A stretch of DNA of 64,000 bases, from assembly GCF_029589435.1 (NCBI RefSeq), contig NZ_JARRAG010000002.1, positions 930,001 to 994,000 on the forward strand. The letters run 5' to 3'. Positions 37,201 to 44,498 of the stretch are shown here, in pieces. Both the position numbers and the translations under genes were made by a program. The notes beneath the pieces are model-generated. The model had not been told where the DNA came from. It ran no database searches and was given only the letters and a program-made list of their open reading frames with translations. The stretch comes from Paludisphaera mucosa. GTDB taxonomy: Bacteria > Planctomycetota > Planctomycetia > Isosphaerales > Isosphaeraceae. The first letter of the stretch is position 1. Every line of letters starts with the position of its first letter.

Positions 37201-37257
37201 GTGCAGGAACGTCCAGCCGAGGGCCGTCCAGGCGGGCGAGGTCGTGGGGATGTTCAT
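34216..37257 (-). CDS. BlaR1/M56-family membrane metalloprotease with large helical sensor
   Basis: 1013 residues. Membrane segments near 12-30, 40-60, 120-140 and 330-350 surround a gluzincin M56 protease domain with the HELAH zinc motif (His224-Glu225...His228). Classical BlaR1 ends in a beta-lactam-binding penicillinase-like domain; here the last 660 residues instead look like a long Ala/Arg/Leu-rich array of helical hairpins (TPR-like), without SxxK/SxN/KTG penicillin-binding motifs. In the known mechanism signal binding activates the protease, which leads to loss of the BlaI-type repressor; the ligand here would be different. ATG 37257 overlaps the repressor stop (ATGA). Confidence 0.85.
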   Translation of the reverse strand: MNIPTTSPAWTALGWTFLHMLWIGAAVGLVASLARRLLRRAAAETRHAAALTALIGLAIAPFAAFFAVYDPAPPTAAARPAEVVPRIAFAVDANSRVAYEFAPSPARPTGAPESIRMFRFLDPWVAILPGVWFVGSLLTLASLATGLVGVERLRRAGLPLESGPIVERCRELARSLGIAREVGIAACDRIAAPVLIGIVRPLILLPTAALTGWDPDQVEMALLHELAHLRRRDNLTSLFQKLVEALLFFHPTTWWLSAWVRLERETCCDRLVVARTGRPRAYAELLAALAGARPAAPAAASLTERPIATRIRRILLKEDRPMTMKPTAPEALALCAAALLAAALALPTRAEPPDPKAQADHDVRATLKRLAEAAAVTPAPKEDNQLRYTLLTIAESQLGRDDRPGALETLGRVVPPKLPDRAAPFRPRDRDVVESIVQIAILRDKAGDAEGSRAMVRELIGAIQPTDVMPSPGAARLLEAQVSEAMSRSIGVAPDGSPVVVEIRHDEEVRRAGGGEEPDATAKELNDRIEALFSVMQQAPEIVGAGETRRLVDQALKIFEPVQGPARPVVLASYGRLLLQAGDVPRGRERIAEARRLALALPDARERDSAMHILASVVGQGGPAAFDDGLALASSLQPPARAAALTEILNGLCHLDTALPTDAGSILISLDAPLRPYSKPLARVSLPRLADAARSAGDARSQARLLSTVARLQAMRGDVAEGLATAESISDVRRADDPGPSDGDYDAVKPATFAHIAQARSEAGDRAGADASFTRSAELARGVVAADQQLVAWYVLARRLEATGRRDAARAVVAEAIPKALAQPEPRRSRLLCLFAEVQIETDGVARATQTVEAIRDEPGLEKARGLRSLAVRLRKDGDDDGYQTLTRRALVVLEPRPTDPPRDKSVKGYAFTPMAYYDLDREVPPRLIGVLREFMAHPMKATLEAEKAPAPDPSTLSPGQRDQSRAAAILQAYRRSGTAPSPEQIEAFETPAGRLVALQSLASSLSSDVTRK

Positions 37258-37670
37258 CTCCCGGCCCCCTTCCGCTTGCGGGCGGGCCCGGCGTCGTCGG
37301 CCTCGTCGAGCAGGGCGCGGATGGCCTCGCGGTCGCGGTCGTCGAGGGTCCCCTCCTCGATCATGTGGGCGACGAGGCTGCGGGCCGAGCCGTCGAAGAC
37401 GTGCTGCACGAGCTTGCCGAGCAGCCCCGAGGCGGCCGCCCCGCGCGTGGTCTCGGCGGCCCAGACGTACCCCTTCGCCCCGTCGTCGCGGCGGACGAGT
37501 TTTTTCGTGAGCATGACCTTGAGCGTCGTCGCGACGGTCGTCAGCGCCACCGACCGACGCGCCTGCAAGGCCTCGTGGACCTTGCCCAGCCCGGACGGGC
37601 CGTGCTCCCAAAGCACCTGCAAGATCGCCAGCTCCGCATCCGTCGGCTGGCCGCTCGGGCTCCTCGCCAT
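37254..37670 (-). CDS. BlaI/MecI/CopY-family repressor
   Basis: 138 residues. Winged helix: PTDAELAILQVLWEHGPSGLGKVHEAL, SVALTTVATTLKVMLTKKLVRR (recognition helix) and YVWAAE (wing), followed by the C-terminal dimerisation helices with LVAHMIEEGTLDDRDREAIRALL. ATG 37670 is preferred over the GTG three bases upstream because AAAGGAGG has better spacing to it. Operon with the M56 protease (ATGA overlap). It should repress its own promoter at 37734-37762, where a palindrome overlaps the -10 box. Confidence 0.92.
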   Translation of the reverse strand: MARSPSGQPTDAELAILQVLWEHGPSGLGKVHEALQARRSVALTTVATTLKVMLTKKLVRRDDGAKGYVWAAETTRGAAASGLLGKLVQHVFDGSARSLVAHMIEEGTLDDRDREAIRALLDEADDAGPARKRKGAGR

Positions 37671-37733
37671 CACGGGCCTCCTTTCCCCCTGGGGTGCTCC
37701 TGGTTGAACCGGACTCGCTCCGCGATGATTCGG

Positions 37734-37762
37734 TTTCTATAAAAATAGAATCGGCGCGTCAA
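37734..37762 (-). promoter_or_regulatory. blaI-type promoter with overlapping operator palindrome
   Basis: On the minus strand TTGACG (37762-37757) and TAGAAA (37739-37734) are 17 bp apart. A perfect inverted repeat TTCTAT-N4-ATAGAA (37735-37750) covers the -10 region, where a BlaI-family dimer would block polymerase. It is 64 bp upstream of the repressor ATG. Confidence 0.6.
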
Positions 37763-37791
37763 GGAGATTCGGCCGGGTTTCGAAACGCGAA

Positions 37792-37826
37792 CCGGCCGGC
37801 CGTCGCGGGATGCGAGGGCCGGCCGG
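37792..37826 (-). terminator. hairpin downstream of the pilin-like gene
   Basis: CCGGCCGGCC (37792-37801) and GGCCGGCCGG (37817-37826) form a 10-bp perfect stem with a 15-nt loop, 24 bp beyond the stop at 37850. No T-tract, so it is a weak call. Confidence 0.45.
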
Positions 37827-37849
37827 GGCATGCGATACTTCAGATCACA

Positions 37850-38884
37850 TCAATACTGGTCGGCGCTGATGACCTCGCCGCCGTTGCGGGTGGAGAGGGC
37901 CTGGTAGACGCCGAACTTCGAGCCCGGGGCGAGGGTGATGCCGTAGGGCGAGGCGGGCGTGCCGCCGGTGGGCAGGCCGTTGATCTGGGGCGAGGTGATC
38001 GTCCAGGAGTCGATCGAGTCCTTGAGGAAGCGGACGGAGCCGTCGCACAGGGCGACGTTGACGCCGCCGGGGTGGAAGCTCATGGCGTTGCTGATGGCCC
38101 AGTTGCGCAGGGCCTGGTTGCTCGGGTCGCCGGTCGGGTCGGAGTACTTGCGGCCCCAGTTGGGGGCGAAGCGGGTCTCCAGCGAGGCCCCGCTGGCGTC
38201 GTTGCCGCTCCAGATGTGGAACTGGGGCCGGGTCGTCTGGCCGAAGACGCCGTGGCCGTTCTCCGAGTACATCATCGTGTTGCTGGTGCCGTCGGTGATC
38301 GAGGCCAGGGTGACGAGGTCGGCGATGATGGGGCCCTTGGCGTACTGATTCAGGCCGGGCACGATGAAGAGGCCGCTGGGGCCGCCGGACAGCCCGAAGG
38401 CGTTCCACGGGCCGACGAAGCCCGAGTAGTGGCTGTGGACCTGGCGGAAGGTGTCCGGGCCGAACTGGAGCCTCTCGGCCTCGCCGGTCGAGGGGTCGCT
38501 GGGGCAGGTGAACGTGGAGATGGCGATGCCCGGGATGGTCCAGTTCTCGGGCTGGAAGAACGCCTGCATGAAGTTCCCCGCGTTGTACGCCGCGTTCTGC
38601 TCGATGAACGGGCAGAGGCGGACCAGCGACGCGAAGCCGAGGTTCGTCTGGAACCCGGCGCCCTGGACCATCAGCACCGGCGGCAGGGCGCCGGTGGCCG
38701 ACTCGTAGTTCACGGCCCCGAGGGCGATCTGCTTCAGGTTGTTCGTGCACTGCATCCGGCGGGCGGCCTCGCGGGCCGACTGCACGGCGGGCAGCAACAG
38801 GGCGATGAGTACCGCGATGATGGCGATGACGACCAGCAGCTCGATGAGGGTGAACCCTCGGCGCGGAAGGCGGCTCGTTTCCAT
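37850..38884 (-). CDS. DUF1559 pilin-like protein (H-X9-DG type), cassette 1
   Basis: 344 residues. Type IV prepilin-like N-terminus: short basic leader LPRRGF with cleavage expected after Gly and N-methylation of Phe, then [33 protein letters not shown] as membrane/helix stem (given here only as its start and end: residues 10-44). The variable beta domain follows, and the family tail [17 protein letters not shown] (His-X9-Asp-Gly) is present near 285-302. Such proteins are numerous in planctomycetes and are thought to be pseudopilins or surface fibre subunits. Two small lipoprotein genes lie just upstream on the same strand. Confidence 0.9.
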   Translation of the reverse strand: METSRLPRRGFTLIELLVVIAIIAVLIALLLPAVQSAREAARRMQCTNNLKQIALGAVNYESATGALPPVLMVQGAGFQTNLGFASLVRLCPFIEQNAAYNAGNFMQAFFQPENWTIPGIAISTFTCPSDPSTGEAERLQFGPDTFRQVHSHYSGFVGPWNAFGLSGGPSGLFIVPGLNQYAKGPIIADLVTLASITDGTSNTMMYSENGHGVFGQTTRPQFHIWSGNDASGASLETRFAPNWGRKYSDPTGDPSNQALRNWAISNAMSFHPGGVNVALCDGSVRFLKDSIDSWTITSPQINGLPTGGTPASPYGITLAPGSKFGVYQALSTRNGGEVISADQY

Positions 38885-39017
38885 TTCCGACTCCTTGATG
38901 AATGACGGGTCGACTGGTGAGGGCCGGCGCGGGAACGCCGTCGACGGACGACGCGCCGGATCCCGGCCGCGCGGCCGGGGGGCGTTGGATCGGATCGGTT
39001 CGATTCGGAAGGGCGGG

Positions 39018-39206
39018 CTAGCCCTTGGGCTTCTGCGCCTTGCCCTTGGGCGTGACCTTGAGCTTCAGGTCCTCGGCCGGGATGTCGATCGAGCCGGCGC
39101 CGCGGACCGTCTCGTCCTTTTGGCAGCCGACGCCCGCCGCCAGGCAGGCTCCGCCCAGGAGCGCGAGCGCCGCACGGCGGCGCGACAGGAGGTCGTGACG
39201 ATTCAT
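39018..39206 (-). CDS. small lipoprotein with [11 protein letters not shown] motif
   Basis: 62 residues. Basic start [12 protein letters not shown], hydrophobic core [16 protein letters not shown] with the probable lipid-modified Cys at 28, and a mature part of only 34 residues: [19 protein letters not shown] and a Lys-rich end. The central motif recurs in the next small gene (39554). It lies 133 bp before the pilin-like gene and is probably co-expressed. Function not known; a lipid-anchored partner of the pilin-like protein is my inference. Confidence 0.65.
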   Translation of the reverse strand: MNRHDLLSRRRAALALLGGACLAAGVGCQKDETVRGAGSIDIPAEDLKLKVTPKGKAQKPKG

Positions 39207-39553
39207 GGGGATGACTTCAACTCCGTCGCGGCGCGGACCAGTACGTCGGTCCCGGTACGCGGGCCATGGAATGGCGAGAAACATCGGCGTCTTGGTGATG
39301 ATTCGGCAGCGGGTCGACTTCGAGTCGCCGCTTCGTCGCCCTGACGGGAGGGAGGATCAGGACGAGGGAGGCGGATCGTGTCGGGCCCGAGGGCCCGGGA
39401 GATGATAGGGGAGGATTCGTCTCGTTTCGCGACGGCGACGGTCTCCAGCAGTCATCCAGGCGGGATGAGGCGGAAACCCACCCCGCGCCCCCTGACGGCG
39501 GGCGCGGCCCGGGGTCCGCACGCATACATCTTAATTACATCGCACCATCTTGG
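39207..39553. other. intergenic region between two small lipoprotein genes
   Basis: 347 bp without a supportable gene. AT-richer at 39525-39560, where a promoter for the downstream lipoprotein/pilin-like genes could lie, but no clear hexamers were found. Confidence 0.35.
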
Positions 39554-39895
39554 TCAATCGCTTCCACCGTTATGTGGAGAATGCGGACCGGCCGGGACCG
39601 GGCCCCGGGGCGAAACGGCCTCACGATCGGCTTCGGCCTTGGCAGGCAGGGCAGACGGGTATGATGGGGATGGCGCGGAAACGGGGGCGGTCGGGGGCGA
39701 AGGCGCGGTCTGGGGTGTTTCCAGAGTCACGTCGGGCGTGCGTGGGATCTGGAGGGATTCCGCCGGGATGTCGATCGACCCGGCACCGCGGATCGAGTCG
39801 TCCGGCTCTTCGCAACTCGTCCCGGCGATCAGGACGACGCAGGATAAGAGGATCAGCCCGACGCGGCGACGCGACGGTGAGGCGCATGGGATCAT
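39554..39895 (-). CDS. small Pro-rich lipoprotein with [11 protein letters not shown] motif
   Basis: 113 residues from ATG 39895; a TTG at 39916 is a possible longer start, and neither has a good ribosome-binding site. Lipobox near LIAGTSC, then [20 protein letters not shown], nearly the same 15-residue core as in the 39018 gene, followed by a Pro/Ser/Ala-rich spacer that would span the periplasm. Same strand as the other lipoprotein and the pilin-like gene. Function unknown. Confidence 0.6.
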   Translation of the reverse strand: MIPCASPSRRRVGLILLSCVVLIAGTSCEEPDDSIRGAGSIDIPAESLQIPRTPDVTLETPQTAPSPPTAPVSAPSPSYPSALPAKAEADREAVSPRGPVPAGPHSPHNGGSD

Positions 39896-40003
39896 GATGC
39901 AAGGCGCTCGCGGCAAGGGTGGGGCCGGCCCGGGGCGGGCGGCCGCTGGCGATCGATCCTAGTCGCGAGGACGTCTCGGGGTCAACGCGACCCGGCACCG
40001 CGC

Positions 40004-41404
40004 TCAGGTCCCGAACAGGGGGGCGATGGGCGAGCCGTCGCAGAGGCGGATGGGGCGGTCGAGGCGGTCGCGAAGCTCGGAGGCGGGGTCGACGCCGAGG
40101 GCGTGGTAGAGGGTCGCGGCGAAGTCGCCGGGGGAGTACGGCGGGCTGGCCGGGTAGGCGCCGATGCGGTCGGACGCGCCGACGACCTGGCCGCCGCGGA
40201 CGCCGCCGCCGGCGAAGAGGGCCGAGAAGACCTTGGACCAGTGGTCGCGGCCGTCGGCCGTGTTGTTGTTCCCCGTGCTCGACCCGATCCGCGGGGTCCG
40301 GCCGAACTCGCCGGCGAGGACGACGAGCGTCTCGTCGAGCAGGCCGCGGGCCTTCAGGTCGTCGAGCAGGGCCGACATCCCCCGGTCGGTCGGCGGCAGC
40401 AGGTTGTTCTTGAGGTTCTTGAAGTTGGCCGAGTGGGTGTCCCACTGCTGCACGCGGCCGAGGTTGACCTGCACGATCGGCACGCCGGCCTCGACCAGGC
40501 GGCGGGCGAGCAGCAGCGACTGGCCGAACATGTGGCGGCCGTAGCGGTCGCGGACGGCCGGGTCTTCCTTGTCGAGGTCGAACGCCCCCGAGACCCGTCC
40601 CGACGTCAAAAGCGACATCGCCCGCGCCCGCTGGTCGCTCATCGGGTCGCGGCCCAGGTCGGTCTGGGGGAGCATGCCCGCGTTGACCTGGTCGAGCAGC
40701 GCCTGCCGCCGCCCCAGCCGTTCGACGCTGAAGCCGACGGGGAGCGCCAGGCTCTCGACCTGGAAGCCGGGCTTGTTGGGGTCCTGGCGGATCTGCCAGG
40801 GGTCGTGGCGGGGGCCGAGGAAGCCGGCGTGCTGGCCGGGCCAGGTGAGCGGGCCTTCCATCAGGTAGGTCGGCAGCATCACGCCGGTCGGCACGCCGTC
40901 GGTCCGGGGGCGGAGGTAGTCCAGGCCCGAGGCGTAGCAGGGGTAGTCGTCGCGCGAGGCGATCTTGTCGAAGAACGCGCCGGGCTGCGAGTGGCCGGTG
41001 AGCAGCTCGTGGGTCGCGTTCAGGTGGTTCGTGTACTTGTGCGAGAGCGAGCGGACGACGGCCAGGTCGCCGGCCCGCTGCGCCAGCAGGGGCATGTGCT
41101 CGCAGAACTGGATGCCGGCGACGGCCGTGTCGATCGGCTTGAACTCGCCGCGGATGCCGTCGGGGGCGTCGGGCTTCATGTCGACCGAGTCGATGTGGCT
41201 CAGGCCGCCGGACATGAAGGCGATGATGATCGACTTCGCCCGGGGCGCGCCGGCCGTCCGCCTGCCCGTCGCCTTCGCCGTCGGATCCGCCAGCGCCCGC
41301 GCCGAGAGGACCTGGGGCAGGCTCATCCCCAGGAAGCCCGAGAAGCCGACCTGCAAGACCTCGCGGCGGACGAATCCCCGCGTGTGCGTGTGGCCCGCCG
41401 TCAT
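40004..41404 (-). CDS. DUF1501 family protein (Tat-exported, sulfatase-like fold)
   Basis: 466 residues, full length. Tat-like leader FVRREVLQVGFSGFLGM at the N-terminus. Family blocks: KSIIIAFMSGGLSHIDSVDMKPDAP, YTNHLNATHELLTGH, WDTHSANFKNLK and VVLAGEFGRTPRI, ending with DRIGAYPASPPYSPGDFAATLYHALGVDP. DUF1501 proteins are abundant in planctomycetes, usually paired with DUF1553/DUF1549 cytochrome-like proteins; here the next upstream gene encodes a heme-binding domain protein instead. Alkaline-phosphatase-superfamily fold by family knowledge; enzyme activity unproven. Confidence 0.92.
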   Translation of the reverse strand: MTAGHTHTRGFVRREVLQVGFSGFLGMSLPQVLSARALADPTAKATGRRTAGAPRAKSIIIAFMSGGLSHIDSVDMKPDAPDGIRGEFKPIDTAVAGIQFCEHMPLLAQRAGDLAVVRSLSHKYTNHLNATHELLTGHSQPGAFFDKIASRDDYPCYASGLDYLRPRTDGVPTGVMLPTYLMEGPLTWPGQHAGFLGPRHDPWQIRQDPNKPGFQVESLALPVGFSVERLGRRQALLDQVNAGMLPQTDLGRDPMSDQRARAMSLLTSGRVSGAFDLDKEDPAVRDRYGRHMFGQSLLLARRLVEAGVPIVQVNLGRVQQWDTHSANFKNLKNNLLPPTDRGMSALLDDLKARGLLDETLVVLAGEFGRTPRIGSSTGNNNTADGRDHWSKVFSALFAGGGVRGGQVVGASDRIGAYPASPPYSPGDFAATLYHALGVDPASELRDRLDRPIRLCDGSPIAPLFGT

Positions 41405-41502
41405 GTCCGGTCCCCCATCCCTCGCCCCGTTCGTTTGAACAGGAGTTTAACAGACGCCCCGCGACCCCGGCCAGCGTAATCCTTCGGACCGGGGGCGCGG
41501 CC

Positions 41503-42819
41503 TCACTTCCCGGACGTCTTCATCAAGTAGGCGACGATGTCGCGGAGCCTGGCCTCGCCGAGCACGGGGACGAGGCCGACGGGCATGATCGAGGTCGTGC
41601 CGGGGCGGAATTCCTCGATCTCGGCGCGGGGGAAGGTCGCCGACTTGGCCTCGGCGTCGACGACCCGGATCGCGTCGGGGCCCTCGGCGCGGACGACGCC
41701 GGCGGCGACGCGGCCGTCCTTCAGCGAGACGGTGTACGTGACGAAGTCGGGCGTGATCGACTCGGTGGGGACGGCGATGCTGCGGTACAGGTGCTCAACC
41801 CCCTTGCGGCCGATCGTCGTGAGGTCGGGCCCCACCTGCCCCCCCTTGCCCCGGACGACGTGGCACTGCGAGCAGAGGGCCTCCTTGCTGAAGAAGGCCT
41901 CCTCCCCCTTCGCCGGGTCGCCGCCCGCGAGGTCGGGGATCGCCAGCGGCTCGGGCTTCGAGGTCGCCAGGGCCGACGAGACCCAGGGGAGCAGGAACCG
42001 CGGGGGCTTCGATCCGGCCGGCGCGGCCCCGTCGAGATCGATCCGGATGGGGCCGGCCGGGACGTCGGGGCCGGTGGCGACGGTCAGCGACAGGAAGACC
42101 GGCTGCGAGGCGTCGGCGATCGTGAACTTCACCCGGCTCCCGCCGGATTCGGTCTTCTCGATGGTGTTCTCGCCGTCGCCGAAGAGGCACTCGACGATCT
42201 CCGCGGGCGACCCGATCGTCCCCTCGACCTTGCCGGCGTCGAGGACGACCTGGGCGTCGAGCCGGAGCCGGCCCGGCTTCCGGAGGTCGGCGGCCCGGCG
42301 GGCCCGTCGGGGGCTCGTCGCGAGCCGGCCGAATCCGCGGACGTCGAGGTCGGGCAGCCCGTCCTTCCAGGTCGGCTCGGGCCCGGGCTCGGCGCCCGCG
42401 GACCACGAGGCCTCGACGCCGTCGAGGGTGTAGACGACCTTGCCGAGCCGGCCCAGGCCGTCGAGCGGCAGGACGTAACGCGCCGGCCGCGGGTGCGGGT
42501 CGGTCGCCAGGATCAGGGTCCGGCCGTCGTCCTCGGCCCTGGCCCCGGCGACCTTCAGCGCGCCGAGGGGCTCCGCCGCGGCGTCGGGCGTCCCCACGCC
42601 TTCCTCGTAATATGGGATCGTCCGGCCGACGAGCGCCGCGACCGCCGCCGGGTCGGCGGGGCCGGGCAGCGCGACGACGACGTCGAGCGGCCCCGACGTC
42701 CAGGCCGTCGCCGCGTCGTCGGGCGCGCGGGCCGACGCCGCGACGGCGATCAGCCCGAGCAGGACGACGGCGGCGGAACACGAGGCCCGGGCGAGTCGGC
42801 GTGCGGCGATCATGATCAT
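41503..42819 (-). CDS. secreted c-type cytochrome/heme-binding domain protein
   Basis: 438 residues. Signal peptide (residues about 8-30, ending VAASARA). The N-terminal 280 residues are a beta-rich region I cannot assign. The C-terminal 130 residues are a cytochrome c module with the CSQCH heme site (Cys316, Cys319, His320), followed by GGQVGPDLTTIG and the closing LVPVLGEARLRDIVAYLM, matching the Pirellula/Verrucomicrobium-type heme-binding domain (TIGR02603). It probably receives electrons in the periplasm. ATG 42819 versus 42813 cannot be resolved. Same strand as, and 98 bp upstream of, the DUF1501 gene. Confidence 0.85.
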   Translation of the reverse strand: MIMIAARRLARASCSAAVVLLGLIAVAASARAPDDAATAWTSGPLDVVVALPGPADPAAVAALVGRTIPYYEEGVGTPDAAAEPLGALKVAGARAEDDGRTLILATDPHPRPARYVLPLDGLGRLGKVVYTLDGVEASWSAGAEPGPEPTWKDGLPDLDVRGFGRLATSPRRARRAADLRKPGRLRLDAQVVLDAGKVEGTIGSPAEIVECLFGDGENTIEKTESGGSRVKFTIADASQPVFLSLTVATGPDVPAGPIRIDLDGAAPAGSKPPRFLLPWVSSALATSKPEPLAIPDLAGGDPAKGEEAFFSKEALCSQCHVVRGKGGQVGPDLTTIGRKGVEHLYRSIAVPTESITPDFVTYTVSLKDGRVAAGVVRAEGPDAIRVVDAEAKSATFPRAEIEEFRPGTTSIMPVGLVPVLGEARLRDIVAYLMKTSGK

Positions 42820-42954
42820 TCGGGCTCGCAGGATGATGCGTCGACGTCCGGGGCGCGTCCCGGACCGTCCCGCAACCATCGTAGCGGGCCGATCAAGGCC
42901 CCGGCGAGCCCGGCTTCCCCGGCCCCGCCGCCGCGGAAGGGCGATGGCCGGCGC

Positions 42955-44226
42955 TCACTCCCCGGGGGCGGTCGCCGCGTGCTTTTCGCCGGCCGCGAGG
43001 GACGCGTCGAACCACGCCTTCTGATCGAGCACGGCATGGACGAAGGTGCCGCGGTGATCGGCCAGGCTGCCGGCGGGCATCGCCCGGGTCTCGGCCCCGC
43101 CCATGAGGTCCTGGAAGCCGATCGGCAGGGTGGCGATGAAGGGCGGGACGACCTCGTCGACCTCGCCGTAGTACGACCGGAGCGGGGTCCGGCTCCGCCA
43201 GTGGTAGACCTGGCTTTCGCGGAGGATCCGCCAGAACCGCCCCTCGCCGACCGAGCTGGCCGACCGGAACTCCTCGCGCAGGAACTCGTTCAGCGAGGCC
43301 GGCGTCTTGCTCCGGAATTCCTCCCAGGTGATCCGGCCGTCGTACAGGTCGCTCGCCGCCTGCTGATAGGCCGGCTCGATCGCCGAGGCCGCCAGGCCGG
43401 GCAGGTCGTGGTACTCGGCGTAGGCGTTCAGCTGGAGGGCCAGAAGCGCCGGCAGGTAGACCGCGTCGAGGTCGCGGGGCGCGTGGATCCAGCGGTTGAC
43501 GATCGCGAAGAGGTCGTTCGGGGTGCTTGCCACGGCGGCCGCCGCCACGGGGACGCCCACGCTTTCGAGCTTCTCGAGGAAGGCCATCGTGCTCCAGGCG
43601 CCCTGCGACCAGCCGCTGACGAACAGCGGCCCCTGCCGGACCTTGAGCGCGTCGCAGACGGGGCGCGACGCCCGCAGCATGTCGAGGCAGGCCTGCTGGG
43701 TGCTCGCCTTGACGAGGTAGCCGTCGGGCTCGGCCGACTCCCCCTTGCCGAAGTAGTCCGCGCCGATGACCACATACCCCTGCCCTGCGAACTGGGCGAG
43801 CATCAGGCGGGTCTCCATCGACTCGTCGGGATGGCTCGGCACCGCGGTCTTGGTGAAGACCGTCCCGTGCTGGTACGACACGACGGGCATCGTCTCGCGG
43901 CCCGCGTCCGGCACGGCGACCAGCCCGGAGGCCGTCGTGGGCCGGTTGCCCCGCTCCGGGATCACCGACTCGTAGAGCACCCGGTAGAGCCTCACCGGGT
44001 AGCGCGCGGGCGGGAACTCGGCCTCGAACTTCGAGAACTCGCGGCGCTCCGTCGTGAGGATCCGATCGAGGCGGGCCACGTCGTAGGTCCCGATCTCGCG
44101 ATACCGGACGCCGCCGGCGACCGGCGTGTAGCCGTCCGGGGGCGCCTCGGCGGCCTTCAGCCGCGCGGCGTCCGCCGCCAGGAGGACGATGACGATCGAC
44201 AGTGCGACCCGCGTGCGAACGAACAT
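42955..44226 (-). CDS. secreted alpha/beta-hydrolase (lipase/esterase-like)
   Basis: 423 residues. Signal peptide to about residue 25 (ARLKAAEA). The alpha/beta-hydrolase core shows the nucleophile elbow GWSQG (Ser207), the HGT oxyanion segment SYQHGTVF, and late acid/base candidates GEVDEVVP and DHRGTFVHA. This arrangement resembles secretory lipases (LIP family) and related esterases. AAGGAGCCC precedes the ATG. It is divergent from the glycosidase gene at 44499, across 272 bp with no other feature seen. Confidence 0.82.
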   Translation of the reverse strand: MFVRTRVALSIVIVLLAADAARLKAAEAPPDGYTPVAGGVRYREIGTYDVARLDRILTTERREFSKFEAEFPPARYPVRLYRVLYESVIPERGNRPTTASGLVAVPDAGRETMPVVSYQHGTVFTKTAVPSHPDESMETRLMLAQFAGQGYVVIGADYFGKGESAEPDGYLVKASTQQACLDMLRASRPVCDALKVRQGPLFVSGWSQGAWSTMAFLEKLESVGVPVAAAAVASTPNDLFAIVNRWIHAPRDLDAVYLPALLALQLNAYAEYHDLPGLAASAIEPAYQQAASDLYDGRITWEEFRSKTPASLNEFLREEFRSASSVGEGRFWRILRESQVYHWRSRTPLRSYYGEVDEVVPPFIATLPIGFQDLMGGAETRAMPAGSLADHRGTFVHAVLDQKAWFDASLAAGEKHAATAPGE

Positions 44227-44498
44227 GGAGGGCTCCTTACCGGATCGGCTCGACGACTCCTGGACGGCCCGCGCGGGGCGCGCGAGGTCCCTGGAGAAAG
44301 CCTACGACGTCCGGCCGGATTTCGGGCCCATACCTCCCCTCCGGGGCTCCGTCGGCCGGGCCTTGGTCGCGGCCCCGGGCGCGGTTATGATCCGGGACGA
44401 GCGGCACGCCCGCCCCCCGCGTCCCCTTCCCGACGGCCCGCCCGCGCCGGGAACCCGCCCCGCACCCGCTTGCAGCCTCCCCGGCAGGAGCCGATCTC

